DNA of 64,000 nucleotides from Sulfolobus sp. E5-1-F. Lineage in GTDB: Archaea > Thermoproteota > Thermoprotei_A > Sulfolobales > Sulfolobaceae. The notes under the pieces are model-generated. The model was not told the origin of the DNA, did not search any database, and saw only the letters and a program-made list of their open reading frames with translations. The stretch spans positions 2,082,001 through 2,146,000 of the forward strand of contig NZ_CP045687.1 in assembly GCF_009601705.1 (NCBI RefSeq), given 5' to 3'. A program made the position numbers and the translations under genes. Positions 44,135 through 57,542 of the stretch are shown piece after piece. Position 1 is the first letter of the stretch, and each line of letters opens with the position of its first letter.

Positions 44135-45220
44135 TTACCTTGTTACACTTTTAGATATCTTCTGAATCATTTCCTCGAATTCGGGTTTCTTTTCTAAACT
44201 CTTTCTTATAGGTTCTAATATCTCATTTAATCTTCTAACAGTGGCCTTCTTTAAATCCATCGGATGTATTTTCCCTTCAATGTAAGCTCTTTCTAACTCC
44301 TCGTAATCCTTAAATTCAACGTCCCCACCATATCTGATATCTCTTTCAATCTTTACAAAATTATAGCGTGGAAATATAATATACTTTAGTATTTGAAGAA
44401 TTGGATTGTTTTCTGCTATACCTTTAGGACAATACGCACTCATTATTTTTTTCTCCACATCCTCTCTACTATCATTAACGAAGATCGCAGATTCTGGCTT
44501 CGATTTGCTCATCTTTATCTCAGCCTGGATGTCATCTTCTTCCATTCCTTCCGTTATGCTCATTCTCTGCCCTCCTTGAAGCCCAACTAAAAGAGGTGTA
44601 TGTATTGATATTACCTTCTTCTTGCCCATTTTTTCTGCTACGTCTCTTGCTAACATGTGAGCTTTTCTCTGGTCTGTTCCTCCTAATGCAATATCTAAAT
44701 CTAGGTAAAATATGTCACTAACTTGCATGGCTGGATATATCAGTTTTGATGCATCTATTTCAGCCTCTTCTGCTCTTCTTCCCATTATTGTTAGTGCTCT
44801 TTTTATTCTGGCTAGACTAGCGTTTTTAGCTACTTTTATTACAAGAGCCCAATAATCTTTCTCCTTAACTATATCGTCAGCATCCACTATGTTTAACTTA
44901 GTTGTATCAACTCCGTAATTCTTTATTACCTCAATTGCGTAATCAGCTGCTATCTTTATTAGGTTAATATCTCCACCTAACTTATCGTTAATCCATGCAT
45001 GCCAAGTTGCCCTTAATAAGGTCATATTAACGCCTGCTTCCACTAAATCTTTTACTTTTTGTGTCCATATCAACCATCCAATGTGAAAGAGCCCGCTTGG
45101 CTCAAATCCTATATAACCTTTTAATTTTTCGCCAGATTCCAATTTTTTCCTTAATTCATCTATAGTTATTATTTCGGCTGTATTTCTCGTTATAAGCTGT
45201 AACCTTTGATCGATACTCAT
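44135..45220 (-). CDS. tyrS: tyrosyl-tRNA synthetase
   Basis: This class I synthetase of about 361 residues is of the archaeal/eukaryotic TyrRS type. The HIGH-like segment is GYIGFEPSGLFHIGWL (about residues 36-51), the tyrosine and ATP pocket includes YPAMQVSDIFYLDLDIALGGTDQRKAH, and the KMSKS loop is EIKMSKSKPESAIFV. The arrangement GIAENNPILQ and HPMDLKKATVRRLNEILEPIRK matches the C-terminal anticodon domain of TyrRS, not TrpRS. I prefer ATG 45220 to the TTG five codons upstream. It lies 19 bases before dnaG in the same direction. Confidence 0.93.
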   Translation of the reverse strand: MSIDQRLQLITRNTAEIITIDELRKKLESGEKLKGYIGFEPSGLFHIGWLIWTQKVKDLVEAGVNMTLLRATWHAWINDKLGGDINLIKIAADYAIEVIKNYGVDTTKLNIVDADDIVKEKDYWALVIKVAKNASLARIKRALTIMGRRAEEAEIDASKLIYPAMQVSDIFYLDLDIALGGTDQRKAHMLARDVAEKMGKKKVISIHTPLLVGLQGGQRMSITEGMEEDDIQAEIKMSKSKPESAIFVNDSREDVEKKIMSAYCPKGIAENNPILQILKYIIFPRYNFVKIERDIRYGGDVEFKDYEELERAYIEGKIHPMDLKKATVRRLNEILEPIRKSLEKKPEFEEMIQKISKSVTR

Positions 45221-45265
45221 AATCAGTTTCCCCAAAAAGTAAAGAGAAGTTTAAGTAAAAAAGCA

Positions 45266-45607
45266 CTAATCATCTTTGAATTGTTTCAAAAAGAGAACAA
45301 TTGGATGCGTATTTCCTAGTTTTTTCTCGAGATCATCTACTACATATTCAAAATCTAGGTCCGTCTCAAGTATTCTCCTTAAAAGTACTTTGATGAATAA
45401 GTAACTATTTAACATTACTTTTTCATTTAAAATAAATTTGTGATCACTATCATCGTCATCTTTAAATAATTTAAACGAAGCGTAGTTATTGTTATTGTTA
45501 TTATTAGTTAGTAAATTGTAAATATAATCATCTACTAGTTTTTGAATACAACTCTCACTTTCACAATCATACAATTTTTCAAAAGGAGGTTTGTTTGTGG
45601 GTGGCAA
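45266..45607 (-). CDS. hypothetical acidic protein with an Asn tract, 113 aa
   Basis: The 113-residue acidic protein begins at a TTG and contains a run of seven Asn (around residues 35-41, coded by a mixed AAT/AAC triplet repeat at about 45483-45505) followed by DDDDSD. The C terminus (YLFIKVLLRRILETDLDFEYVVDDLEK) is a probable helical domain. No family or function is recognised. The triplet repeat can change length by replication slippage. It lies upstream of tyrS in the same direction. Whether it is a real gene is moderately certain. Confidence 0.5.
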   Translation of the reverse strand: MPPTNKPPFEKLYDCESESCIQKLVDDYIYNLLTNNNNNNNYASFKLFKDDDDSDHKFILNEKVMLNSYLFIKVLLRRILETDLDFEYVVDDLEKKLGNTHPIVLFLKQFKDD

Positions 45608-45825
45608 TTTTTTGTCCCATATTTATTACGCTGATACTACTAAAAAAGCTATTATTATCCCGTTATTTTACGATAAACTCGTCCTTAATAATTACATGGA
45701 TCCTATTTGGTTGCTAATTGAAAAAATTATAATATAGTAGTTTAGTTAATATTGTATTTTAAAACAAAATATATCTAATCATCTGATGAGAAAAATATAT
45801 TATAACGCAATACATACTGCCTTTA

Positions 45826-47103
45826 ATGGATTTAGAGGGAGTAGTAAGAAGACTTTATCCGGATGTTGAAAAAGCAAAGAGGAAACTAATAGAAGAAATA
45901 AGGTTTTACAAGGGTGATAATTATAATGCAGAAGAGATTTCTAATGTTATTTTAACAGAAGTTATAAATTCCATGAAAGCCGATAGCATGTTTAGTTTTC
46001 CTAAGACTACCATAAGAGCTGGAGAAGCAGGATTAGGATCAAGAGGAATAGGGGACAATTTAATACATACCAAGTTATTTGAGTTAGCTGGAAAGCAAAT
46101 TGAGGAGTATGATGATGCTGGGATAAGGGAAAACATAGTTGTCTCTATAGACGGTATTCATTCGAGATTATCTTATTTTCCGTTCCTAGCCGGTTTCTAC
46201 GCTACAAGAGCAACATTGAGGGATATAATGGTTAAGGGTGCTTATCCATTGGGTTTAATCGTAGACATACATCTTTCTGATGATAGTGATGTAGGAATGT
46301 TAATAGACTTTGAAGCAGGTGTTACTACAATTAGTAAAGCGTTAAATGTGCCAATATTGAGTGGTAGTACGTTAAGGATAGGTGGAGATTTGGTTTTAGG
46401 AGATAGGATAAGTGGGGCCGTAGGTTCAATAGGAGTATTGAAGTCTAAGGATTTCTTAAGGAGAAGAGTAAGGAAAGGATTAAACATAGTCATGACTGAA
46501 GGAAATGGCGGTGGAACCATTGCCACTACAGCCATTTATAACGGTATGCCCGAGGTGATTTTGGAGACGCTGAACATTAAGGACTTGCTCACTTGTATCG
46601 TAGTTAGGGATCATTTGTCGAGTAATGTTTATTCTATGACAGACGTTACTAATGGTGGGATACGTGCTGATGCTCTAGAGGTTTCAAAAATAACTAATCT
46701 AAGTTTTGTGATAGATGACGAGAAGTTTCTCTCATTAATAAATCCAAAAGTAAGAAAAATGCTAGAAGAGATTAACATAGATCCTTTTGGTATATCAATT
46801 GATTCAATACTTATATTTACTGACAATCCAGATTTAGTTAAAGAGAGATTAACTCAACATAATATTAGAAGTGAAGTCATAGGTTATATAGACGATTTTA
46901 GACAATATCCTATAATTACATATGGAGGAAAAGAACTTAAACCACAATTTAGGGAAAGTCCTTATACTCCTATAAAGAAATATATTGGGAATTATTCTCC
47001 TTATAGTATAGAATATATATCAAATCGTTTAGATTATGCAATAGCCGAGGCAAAAACAAAAATGGAAAACGTATTGAAAAACTTAAAAACTAGTTTTACA
47101 TAG
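45826..47103 (+). CDS. AIR-synthase-related (PurM/HypE/SelD superfamily) protein
   Basis: The 425-residue protein has the two-domain fold of ATP-dependent PurM, HypE, SelD and ThiL. The start region GLGSRGIGDNLIHTKLF, then ENIVVSIDGIHSRLSYFPFLAGFYATRATLRDIMVKGAYPLGL, fits the substrate-binding Asp and the first domain. MTEGNGGGTIATTAIYNG and VYSMTDVTNGGIRADALEV fit the second. The exact substrate is unknown; this archaeal group may serve cofactor or tRNA-thiolation chemistry. The ATG at 45826 stands alone before the ribosomal operon, with a stop 20 bases before S13. Confidence 0.8.
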   Translation: MDLEGVVRRLYPDVEKAKRKLIEEIRFYKGDNYNAEEISNVILTEVINSMKADSMFSFPKTTIRAGEAGLGSRGIGDNLIHTKLFELAGKQIEEYDDAGIRENIVVSIDGIHSRLSYFPFLAGFYATRATLRDIMVKGAYPLGLIVDIHLSDDSDVGMLIDFEAGVTTISKALNVPILSGSTLRIGGDLVLGDRISGAVGSIGVLKSKDFLRRRVRKGLNIVMTEGNGGGTIATTAIYNGMPEVILETLNIKDLLTCIVVRDHLSSNVYSMTDVTNGGIRADALEVSKITNLSFVIDDEKFLSLINPKVRKMLEEINIDPFGISIDSILIFTDNPDLVKERLTQHNIRSEVIGYIDDFRQYPIITYGGKELKPQFRESPYTPIKKYIGNYSPYSIEYISNRLDYAIAEAKTKMENVLKNLKTSFT

Positions 47104-47123
47104 ACCATACAAGCTGATACTTA

Positions 47124-47624
47124 ATGAGTCAACAGTTTAAGTACGTTGTTAGGATTTTCGGACAAGATGTAGATGGAACTATGAAATTACCTTACGCCTT
47201 AGCGATGGTAAAGGGAGTTGGTTATAATACTGCTAAAGCAATTATACGAAAACTAGGAATGGATCCGAACGCGAGATTAGGTGAACTATCCGATGCCGAT
47301 ATAAAGAAAGTTGAGTCTGTAATAAGTGATCATACAATTAAAGGTTTACCTAGTTGGTTATATAATAGGCGTAAAGATTACGAGAGTGGTTTAGATATGC
47401 ATTTAGTGACTTCTGATCTAATCTTTTACGTAAGAAATGATATAGAAAGAGAGAAGAAGAGTAGAAGTTGGAGAGGAGTTAGACATTCGTTAGGCTTAAA
47501 GGTTAGAGGTCAAAGAACTAGGACTACGGGAAGGACTGGTATGACTGTAGGTGTGGCTAGAAAGAAAGCTGCGCAACCACAAGCTCAACAATCTTCTTCC
47601 CAACAACAGCAGAAATCCTCTTAA
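47124..47624 (+). CDS. rps13: 30S ribosomal protein S13
   Basis: The 166-residue archaeal S13 contacts the head of the small subunit and the P-site tRNA. Typical are the helix-hairpin-helix [20 protein letters not shown] (about residues 19-38), [11 protein letters not shown] and the basic tail [17 protein letters not shown] glutamine- and serine-rich end follows ([17 protein letters not shown]). It is the first gene of a long co-directional operon. Confidence 0.97.
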   Translation: MSQQFKYVVRIFGQDVDGTMKLPYALAMVKGVGYNTAKAIIRKLGMDPNARLGELSDADIKKVESVISDHTIKGLPSWLYNRRKDYESGLDMHLVTSDLIFYVRNDIEREKKSRSWRGVRHSLGLKVRGQRTRTTGRTGMTVGVARKKAAQPQAQQSSSQQQQKSS

Positions 47625-47634
47625 GGTGGTCTAG

Positions 47635-48163
47635 ATGGGAGATCCGAAAAAAAGTAGGAAAAAATGGGAAAGTCCAGGTCATCCATGGATAAAAGAAAGA
47701 ATAAGCTATGAGCAAGAACTATTAGGAAAATACGGTTTAAGAAATAAAAGGGAAATCTGGATAGCGCAAACAATAATTAGAACGTTTAGGCATCAAGCAA
47801 GATCATTATTAGCATTACCACCTGCAGAAAGAGTGGTCAGAGAAAAACAGTTAGTAGGGAAGCTGTTGAAGATGGGCTTATTAAAGAGAGAAACTGCAAC
47901 TGTTGATGATATTCTAAGTTTAACCGAGCAAGATCTATTGGAGAGAAGATTACAGACTATAGTGTATAAGAAAGGATTGGCAAGTACAATCTATCAAGCT
48001 AGGCAGTTAATAACTCATGGTCATATTGCAGTTAACGGTAAAAGAGTTACATCTCCAAGTTATATTGTTAATGTAGACGATGAAAATTTAATAGATTATT
48101 ATGTTACTTCCTCATTTAAATCAAGACCACCAGTAATGTCACAACAAGAGGGAGGTGAGGTAG

Positions 48164-48180
<17 letters not shown>
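47635..48180 (+). CDS. rps4: 30S ribosomal protein S4
   Basis: The 181-residue S4 is an assembly initiator of the small subunit. The S4 RNA-binding domain is seen near [20 protein letters not shown] and [21 protein letters not shown] (about 105-140). ATG start preceded by GGTGGT eight bases before. It overlaps S11 by 17 bases, so translation is coupled. Confidence 0.97.
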
Positions 48181-49723
<1,543 letters not shown>

Positions 49724-49727
<4 letters not shown>

Positions 49728-50173
49728 GTACACAAGTTCAGGAGCAAGAAGTAGTAATCAATGCTGAAGGTCAGATCTTAGGTAGGATGGCGAGTAATGT
49801 AGTTAGATTGCTAAAGGAAGGTAAAAAGGTAGTTATAGTCAATGGAGAAAAAGCAGTAATAAGTGGGGACAAAAACAGAGTTATTCAGTCCTATAAATTA
49901 CTTTTAACAGTAAGAACACTTTTCAATCCTTATAGAAATGGGATTAGAAGGCCTAGATCACCAATAAATATTGTTAAAAGGACTATTAGGGGAATGTTAC
50001 CTAAAAGTAGTAAAGGACGTAGAATGTTAAAGAATGTTAAGGTATATATTGGAGTACCAAAGGAATTTGAGGGGAGACAATTTATTAAATTTCCAGACGC
50101 TGATGTGAGTAGACTTAAAGGTAAGTATGTTACAGTAGAAGTGGTTTCAAAAGAACTAGGGTGGAGTAGATGA
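49724..50173 (+). CDS. rpl13: 50S ribosomal protein L13
   Basis: The 149-residue L13 is an early assembly protein. Seen are [40 protein letters not shown] and the archaeal [22 protein letters not shown]. It is coupled by four-base overlaps to L18e before and S9 after. Confidence 0.96.
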
Positions 50174-50583
50174 GTGAAGAACAGAAAGTAATTATTTCAA
50201 GCGCTAGGAGGAAGACTGCTAGAGCCACATGTTATATATTCCCGGGAAAAGGAAGAGTGTTAGTAAATAATGTACCAATTGAGTTAATACCAATTGAGAT
50301 GGTAAGATCAAAAATCATGGAACCATTGCTTTTAGCTGGAAATGATGTTAGATCAAAAATTGATGCTAAAATAGTAACTTATGGAGGTGGAATAATAGGA
50401 CAAGCTGATGCAGCCAGAATGGCTTTGGCTAGGGCACTAGTTAAGTTTACTGGTAGTGAGGAATTAAAGAAGATATATAGGGCTTATGATAGGACAATGT
50501 TAGCTGGAGATCCTAGGCAGACGGAATCAGAAAAATGGATGAGATATAGCGCCAGGAGATGGAGGCAGAAATCATACAGGTGA
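50170..50583 (+). CDS. rps9: 30S ribosomal protein S9
   Basis: The 137-residue S9 has a basic C-terminal tail that reaches the P-site tRNA. Conserved parts are ISSARRKTARATCYIFPGKG, VTYGGGIIGQADAARMALAR, DPRQTESEKWMRYSARRWRQ and the end KSYR. The ATG overlaps the L13 stop. Confidence 0.97.
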   Translation: MSEEQKVIISSARRKTARATCYIFPGKGRVLVNNVPIELIPIEMVRSKIMEPLLLAGNDVRSKIDAKIVTYGGGIIGQADAARMALARALVKFTGSEELKKIYRAYDRTMLAGDPRQTESEKWMRYSARRWRQKSYR

Positions 50584-50589
50584 ATTGAA

Positions 50590-50790
50590 ATGATGATCCC
50601 AATTAGATGCTTTACATGCGGTTCATTGATTGCTGATAAGTGGCAGCCATTTATAACAAGAGTTAACGCAGGGGAAAATCCAGCGAAGGTTCTTGATGAA
50701 TTAGGCGTGAAAAGATACTGTTGCAGAAGAATGCTTTTATCTCACATAGATATAATTAATGAAGTGATACATTACACTAGACCAATTTGA
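50590..50790 (+). CDS. rpo10: RNA polymerase subunit Rpo10 (RpoN)
   Basis: This zinc-bundle subunit has 66 residues. The zinc site is formed by CFTCG near the start (residues 7-11) and the pair in [12 protein letters not shown] (about 44-45), as in eukaryotic Rpb10. It stabilises the Rpo3-Rpo11 platform. Two adjacent ATG codons at 50590 and 50593 are possible. It ends before S2. Confidence 0.96.
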   Translation: MMIPIRCFTCGSLIADKWQPFITRVNAGENPAKVLDELGVKRYCCRRMLLSHIDIINEVIHYTRPI

Positions 50791-50803
50791 AAGGGTGAGC
50801 AAT

Positions 50804-51484
50804 TTGAGCGAAAAGGAAGAAAGAGAAGGGGAATTAACTGAGGCAGAGAAAGAGGAGTTGAAAAAATCCGAAAAAGGTACAATAATAGAGTTATTAGTCC
50901 CAGTAGAGACTTATCTTTCAGCTGGAGTTCATATAGGTACCCACAGTTGTACTAAATATATGCAGAGTTTCGTATACAGAGTAAGAGCAGAAGGACTGTA
51001 TGTATTAGATGTTAGAAAGATAGATGAAAGATTAAGAGTAGCTGCTAAGTTCTTATCAAGATATGAACCACAAGATATAATTGCAGTAGCTAGTAGACCT
51101 TACGCATATAGGCCAGTCCAAAAGTTTGCAGAAATTGTGGGAGCTAGAGCATTAGTAGGTAGAATAATACCGGGAACTTTTACAAATCCATACTTATCAA
51201 CATATACAGAGCCAAAGGTGTTATTAGTATCCGATCCTAGAACTGACACTCAAGCAATAAAAGAAGCTGCTAAGGTAGGAATACCAATAGTTGCCTTTGC
51301 CGATACTGATGCTAAAATTGATTATATTGACCTCATAATACCTGCAAATAACAAAGGTAGAAAATCATTGGCACTACTATATTGGGCGTTGGCTAGGCAA
51401 ATACTTAGGGAGAGGAGAGTAATTCCTCCAGATGGTGATTTGTCAGTACCCGTAAGTGAATTCGAGATGAGGCTTGTTCAATGA
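50804..51484 (+). CDS. rps2: 30S ribosomal protein S2
   Basis: The roughly 226-residue S2 has a charged N-terminal extension ([20 protein letters not shown]) and the S2 core with [56 protein letters not shown] and the end RIIPPDG-like segment. I place the start at TTG 50804, because GGTGAG at 50794-50799 is its ribosome-binding site; the GTG at 50795 is inside that site. It overlaps the Memo gene by four bases. Confidence 0.96.
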   Translation: MSEKEEREGELTEAEKEELKKSEKGTIIELLVPVETYLSAGVHIGTHSCTKYMQSFVYRVRAEGLYVLDVRKIDERLRVAAKFLSRYEPQDIIAVASRPYAYRPVQKFAEIVGARALVGRIIPGTFTNPYLSTYTEPKVLLVSDPRTDTQAIKEAAKVGIPIVAFADTDAKIDYIDLIIPANNKGRKSLALLYWALARQILRERRVIPPDGDLSVPVSEFEMRLVQ

Positions 51485-52335
51485 AGAGGTTACCAGCAGT
51501 TGCGGGTTCTTTTTATGAATCAGATCCAAAGAAACTTAAAGCACAGATCGAATGGTCATTCAGACATAATATAGGTCCAGGGAATATTCCTGAACAATCT
51601 AATAAGGAGAAGAAAAGAGATAATCTATTTTTTGTTGTACCCCATGCGGGATATATTTATAGTGGACCTGTCGCAGCTCACTCGTATTTCCACTTAGTTT
51701 TAGAAGGTAAGCCAGATGTAGTAATAATATTAGGCCCTAACCATACAGGTTTGGGTTCTTATGTTTCAGCCTGGCCTAAGGGAGAATGGGAAACTCCATT
51801 AGGTAGTGTGAAAATAGATGAGGAAATTTTAATGCAATTAGTAAGGGAATCTGAGGTAATAGACTTAGATGAGAAATCGCACTTATACGAGCATTCAATA
51901 GAGGTTCAATTGCCATTTTTGCAGTACTTTTTTGATGATAACTTTAAGATAGTTCCAATTGTTATTATGATGCAAACTCCCGAGATTGCGGAATTCCTAG
52001 CTGATGCAATTTATAAGGTTATCCAAAGGAATCCGGACAAGGATATAGTAGTATTAGCAAGTAGTGACATGAATCATTACGACCCACATGAGATTACGGT
52101 GAAGAAGGATGAGGAAGCAATAGAAAAAATCCAGCAATTAGATTATAAGGGTTTATATGAGGTTGTAGAAAATAAAGATGTTACTTTATGTGGTTATGGT
52201 CCTATAATGGTTAACCTAATCCTAGCTAGGAAGTTTGGTAAAAAAGCCTATATCTTGAAACATGCAACTTCTGGTGATACCTCGGGTCCTAAAGATTCAG
52301 TTGTGGGCTATCTTGCAACGCGATTTGGAAGTTAA
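51481..52335 (+). CDS. MEMO1 family protein
   Basis: The 284-residue protein is related to extradiol dioxygenases and human MEMO1. The start [18 protein letters not shown] is typical of the family. The metal-site residues are seen in [17 protein letters not shown] (His), [15 protein letters not shown] (His) and [15 protein letters not shown]. The reaction is unknown; relatives occur next to AMMECR1 and radical SAM genes, but none is directly adjacent here. It follows S2 in the archaeal order S2-Memo-lipid genes. Confidence 0.9.
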   Translation: MKRLPAVAGSFYESDPKKLKAQIEWSFRHNIGPGNIPEQSNKEKKRDNLFFVVPHAGYIYSGPVAAHSYFHLVLEGKPDVVIILGPNHTGLGSYVSAWPKGEWETPLGSVKIDEEILMQLVRESEVIDLDEKSHLYEHSIEVQLPFLQYFFDDNFKIVPIVIMMQTPEIAEFLADAIYKVIQRNPDKDIVVLASSDMNHYDPHEITVKKDEEAIEKIQQLDYKGLYEVVENKDVTLCGYGPIMVNLILARKFGKKAYILKHATSGDTSGPKDSVVGYLATRFGS

Positions 52336-52935
52336 AGTTCCGTTTCTCGGAATCCCTCTTAAAGGGGTAAACAATCCAATTTTGGTACTTGACGGAATCA
52401 TAGAGCCATTAAAGATTTTTGTGAAGACTGAGGCAATAGACCAGTTTATAAGACAATTTAATGAGGCAATTGGCTTTCAGTGCGTTAGAAAGGAGGAATA
52501 TTGGGATTCCTCTGTTCCTTTCTCTTCTTATTATATTTACATTACTGAGAAGTTGGCAAATGATGCGGCAAAAAATTGTGAGGTCCCAATAAGTGAAGAA
52601 GAGAAATTTGAAATTCTTCACTTGGTAGATGAGGCAATATTTCCCCAAAACTCTTTAGTTAAGGCACTTAGAACTTCGCAACAACTTAATTCTCCCATCC
52701 TCTTTAGAGATGGTGAAGAGCCAATTAGGCTTCAATATGAACCAATTAAAATAAAAGTAGTTTCATCATATCCTTTTGATGGTAATCCTAAACACTTAGA
52801 TAATTCGTTAATTCATTTAACTGGTATTATTCCAGTTGAATATGCTGAGAGTAAAACACGAAATTTAATAGAATTTGAAAATGGGCTATGGAGTGCTATA
52901 TATTCTTTACCGTATTTACAAATAAATAATTGGAA

Positions 52936-54754
<1,819 letters not shown>

Positions 54755-54755
54755 A

Positions 54756-55751
54756 ATGAGTGATGAGTTAAGTTTATATTTTAATGATATAATTAATAAT
54801 GTAAATTTCTTGATAAAAAATTTTGTAAAGAGCAATGTTAGAACGCTCGAGGAAGCGTCGTTTCATTTGTTTACAGCTGGAGGCAAAAGACTTAGACCTT
54901 TAATTCTAGTTTCATCATCAGACTTAATTGGCGGAGATAGGCAAAGGGCATATAAGGCAGCAGCAGCCGTGGAGATTCTTCACAACTTTACTCTGGTCCA
55001 TGATGACATAATGGATAGGGATTACTTAAGAAGAGGATTACCAACTGTTCATGTAAAGTGGGGTGAACCATTGGCAATACTTGCGGGGGATTACTTACAC
55101 GCCAAGGCGTTTGAAGCCTTAAATGAGGCACTAAAAGGTCTTGATGGAGATACGTTTTATAAAGCCTTCTCTGTATTTATTAATTCTATAGAGATAATAT
55201 CGGAGGGCCAAGCAATGGATATGTCATTTGAGAATAGGATAGATGTAACTGAGGAAGAGTATCTCCAAATGATAAAAGGAAAGACTGCAATGCTATTTTC
55301 ATGCTCAGCAGCATTAGGCGGTATAATTAACAAGGCTAGCGATGACATAATCAAAAATTTAACTGAATATGGATTAAATTTAGGGATATCATTCCAAATA
55401 GTAGATGATATTTTAGGGATTATTGGAGACGAAAAGGAATTAGGGAAACCAGTTTACAGTGACATTAGAGAAGGTAAAAAGACAATTCTAGTTATAAAGG
55501 CTTTAAGGGAAGCTACGGACGATGAAAAGACAATTCTGGTCTCTACTCTTGGGAATAGAGAGGCTAAAAAGGACGATCTTGAGAGAGCATCAGAAATAAT
55601 AAAGAAGTATTCATTGCAATATGCATACAATTTAGCTAAAAAGTACTCAGATCTAGCGTTAGACTACTTACGTAAAATTCCAGTTTCCAATGAAACTGCT
55701 GAAAAGGCTTTAAAATATCTAGCACAGTTTATCATTGAAAGGAGAAAGTAA
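54756..55751 (+). CDS. gds: geranylgeranyl diphosphate synthase
   Basis: The 331-residue trans-prenyltransferase makes the C20 chain for archaeal ether lipids. The first Asp-rich motif is LVHDDIMDRDYLRRGLP (about residues 80-96) and the second is FQIVDDILGI (about 214). The residue five positions before the first motif is Phe, the one known in S. acidocaldarius GGPP synthase to set the C20 product length. ATG 54756, two bases after the idi2 stop, is preferred over the upstream codon at 54729. It ends directly before the AglH-like gene. Confidence 0.94.
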   Translation: MSDELSLYFNDIINNVNFLIKNFVKSNVRTLEEASFHLFTAGGKRLRPLILVSSSDLIGGDRQRAYKAAAAVEILHNFTLVHDDIMDRDYLRRGLPTVHVKWGEPLAILAGDYLHAKAFEALNEALKGLDGDTFYKAFSVFINSIEIISEGQAMDMSFENRIDVTEEEYLQMIKGKTAMLFSCSAALGGIINKASDDIIKNLTEYGLNLGISFQIVDDILGIIGDEKELGKPVYSDIREGKKTILVIKALREATDDEKTILVSTLGNREAKKDDLERASEIIKKYSLQYAYNLAKKYSDLALDYLRKIPVSNETAEKALKYLAQFIIERRK

Positions 55752-56720
55752 ATGAGAATATCGGGAATACTCCTTTCAATTTTTATATCCTTTTTCATAA
55801 GCTATGCTACAACAATCTGGGTAATAAGACAAGCAAAAAAGGCTGGACTTGTAGGTAAGGATGTAAATAAACCAGATAAACCAGAAATACCCCTAATGGG
55901 CGGGATAGGTATAATAGCTGGGTTTATAGCTGGATCCTTCTCCTTATTACTAACTGATGTAAGAAGTGAGAGAGTAATTCCCTCGGTAATACTTTCCTCA
56001 TTGCTTATAGCATTTCTTGGGCTTTTAGATGACATATTTAACGTTAGGCAATCAGTAAGAGCATTTCTGCCGGTTTTCGCGTCAGTTCCGTTAATAATTT
56101 ACAGCGTTGGACATTCCATAATATCCATTCCATTTATAGGTCCAGTAAATTTCGGAATATTATATTATGTCATAATAATACCTTTTGCACTAACAATAAC
56201 ATCTAATGCCTTCAATATGCTGGAGGGTCTAAACGGGTTGGGTGTAGGTATGGGGATTATAATGTTATCTGCATTAGCATATATAGGGCTAACTCATAGT
56301 GGTCCTACGTATCAAGCTGGCTTAATAGCACTTTCAGCAACTTTTTCACTAGTAGCGTTTCTCATATTTAATAGATATCCTGCCAAAATATTTCCGGGTA
56401 ATGTTGGTACGTATTTCATAGGAGCATTGATAGGAGCCATAGGAATTGCGGGCTTCATGTATACTGCGTTAACGATTCTCTATATACCATATGTTGTGGA
56501 GTTCATATTAAAGTTAAGAACAAGCTTCAAAGGTGTATCGTTTGGCAAAGTGGACTCTAATGGAAGATTATATTGGGATGAAAAGCCTCACTCATTAACA
56601 CATGTAGTAATGAAAATGGGAAGATTTAAGGAGTATCAAGTGGTTATAATTTTATGGGGAATAGAAGCAATATTCGCAATAATAGCTGTGATTCTGCAAA
56701 GTACAACAATAGTAATATAG
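55752..56720 (+). CDS. aglH: GlcNAc-1-phosphate transferase of N-glycosylation (GT4, AglH-like)
   Basis: The 322-residue polytopic membrane enzyme of the MraY/WecA/ALG7 family moves GlcNAc-1-phosphate from UDP-GlcNAc to dolichyl phosphate. Seen are PEIPLMGGIGIIAGFIAGS (about residues 44-62), the Asp pair LGLLDDIFNVRQ (about 91-102) and SNAFNMLEGLNGLGVGMG, all conserved in the family, with about ten membrane helices. AglH has been studied in S. acidocaldarius as the start of its N-glycan. Following GGPP synthase with no gap, it joins lipid-carrier and glycan synthesis. Confidence 0.88.
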   Translation: MRISGILLSIFISFFISYATTIWVIRQAKKAGLVGKDVNKPDKPEIPLMGGIGIIAGFIAGSFSLLLTDVRSERVIPSVILSSLLIAFLGLLDDIFNVRQSVRAFLPVFASVPLIIYSVGHSIISIPFIGPVNFGILYYVIIIPFALTITSNAFNMLEGLNGLGVGMGIIMLSALAYIGLTHSGPTYQAGLIALSATFSLVAFLIFNRYPAKIFPGNVGTYFIGALIGAIGIAGFMYTALTILYIPYVVEFILKLRTSFKGVSFGKVDSNGRLYWDEKPHSLTHVVMKMGRFKEYQVVIILWGIEAIFAIIAVILQSTTIVI

Positions 56721-56774
56721 TAGAACTCTTGGCCTCTATCAATACTCTTAAAAATCATTAAAAGAAATATATAG

Positions 56775-57087
56775 ATGGGGCCAGGGAGGGTGGGGGATCT
56801 CGCCAATCCCTGTGACCCGCATGGCGTAATGCGGGCACCAGTAACTCCTACTCTATGGTGTCTCCTATCTATAGGTCCCAGTGGAGCGATGAAGGCTGCC
56901 CAGCGGGGCTTGGTGGTCGTGGGCTTCCTCTCCGGAGGGAGGGGAAGTACCACGTTAGCTGGGGGAATCGGTGAGGCCCGGAAGGGAGCAGCCGTGCCCG
57001 GACGCCAGCGTTCGCTGGTCAACAGCCAGAGTAAAACTGGGGTAAGCCTATAGATAGGTAGGCCATGGAGTAGGGGGTCTGGCCCCA
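56775..57087 (+). ncRNA. ffs: signal recognition particle RNA (7S RNA)
   Basis: A GC-rich RNA of about 313 bases. The 5' end GGGGCCAG pairs with CTGGCCCC near 57085, closing the archaeal helix 1. The S domain is recognised by GTGACCCGCATGGCG and the later GGGGAATCGGTGAGGCCCGG, and SRP54 contacts the helix 8 segment CCCGGAAGGGAGCAG. It directs nascent membrane and secreted proteins with SRP19 and SRP54. A TATA-like CTTAAAAA at about 56748-56755 lies about 23-26 bases before the start. Reading frames across it are artefacts. Confidence 0.94.
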
Positions 57088-57125
57088 TAAAGCATAAAAG
57101 GGATAAAGCATACTATTAAAGTAGT

Positions 57126-57210
<85 letters not shown>

Positions 57211-57252
57211 CATATCTTCCATTTCTATTTTGGTTAAACTCTGAGTGATAAG

Positions 57253-57360
57253 ATGGCGGTAGCTAAATATGAGAGTGAAAGTGAGTATATAACAAATTGT
57301 AGGAGAAGGTTGTTAGAATACTTAGCAAAGAGTGCTCTGTATGTTTTTCTCAATAAATGA
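57253..57360 (+). CDS. possible tiny protein between tRNA genes, 35 aa
   Basis: ATG 57253 to TGA 57360 codes for 35 residues, with the basic helix NCRRRLLEYLAKSALYVFL. No homologue is recognised and no ribosome-binding site or TATA box is obvious. It could be a gene remnant in a gap between tRNA-Ser and tRNA-Pro, or chance. Confidence 0.2.
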   Translation: MAVAKYESESEYITNCRRRLLEYLAKSALYVFLNK

Positions 57361-57448
57361 ATAGCCATTTTGAAGACCAAGAAACAATCTCACCTTGTCT
57401 TTATCAAAAGAGTAAATCATTTATAGCCTTTAGAAACTATTATTAGAG

Positions 57449-57524
57449 GGGGCCGTAGTCTAGCCTGGACTAGGACGCCAGGCTTGGGCCCTGGTGATCG
57501 CGGGTTCAAATCCCGCCGGCCCCA
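57449..57524 (+). tRNA. tRNA-Pro (TGG)
   Basis: The acceptor stem GGGGCCG pairs with CGGCCCC, followed by discriminator A. The anticodon stem CCAGG-CTTGGGC-CCTGG gives anticodon TGG. The T arm is CGGGTTCAAATCCCG. No intron. A TATA-like TTTATA at 57420-57425 lies 24-29 bases before. Confidence 0.93.
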
Positions 57525-57542
57525 TATCGCGGGTTTGAAATT

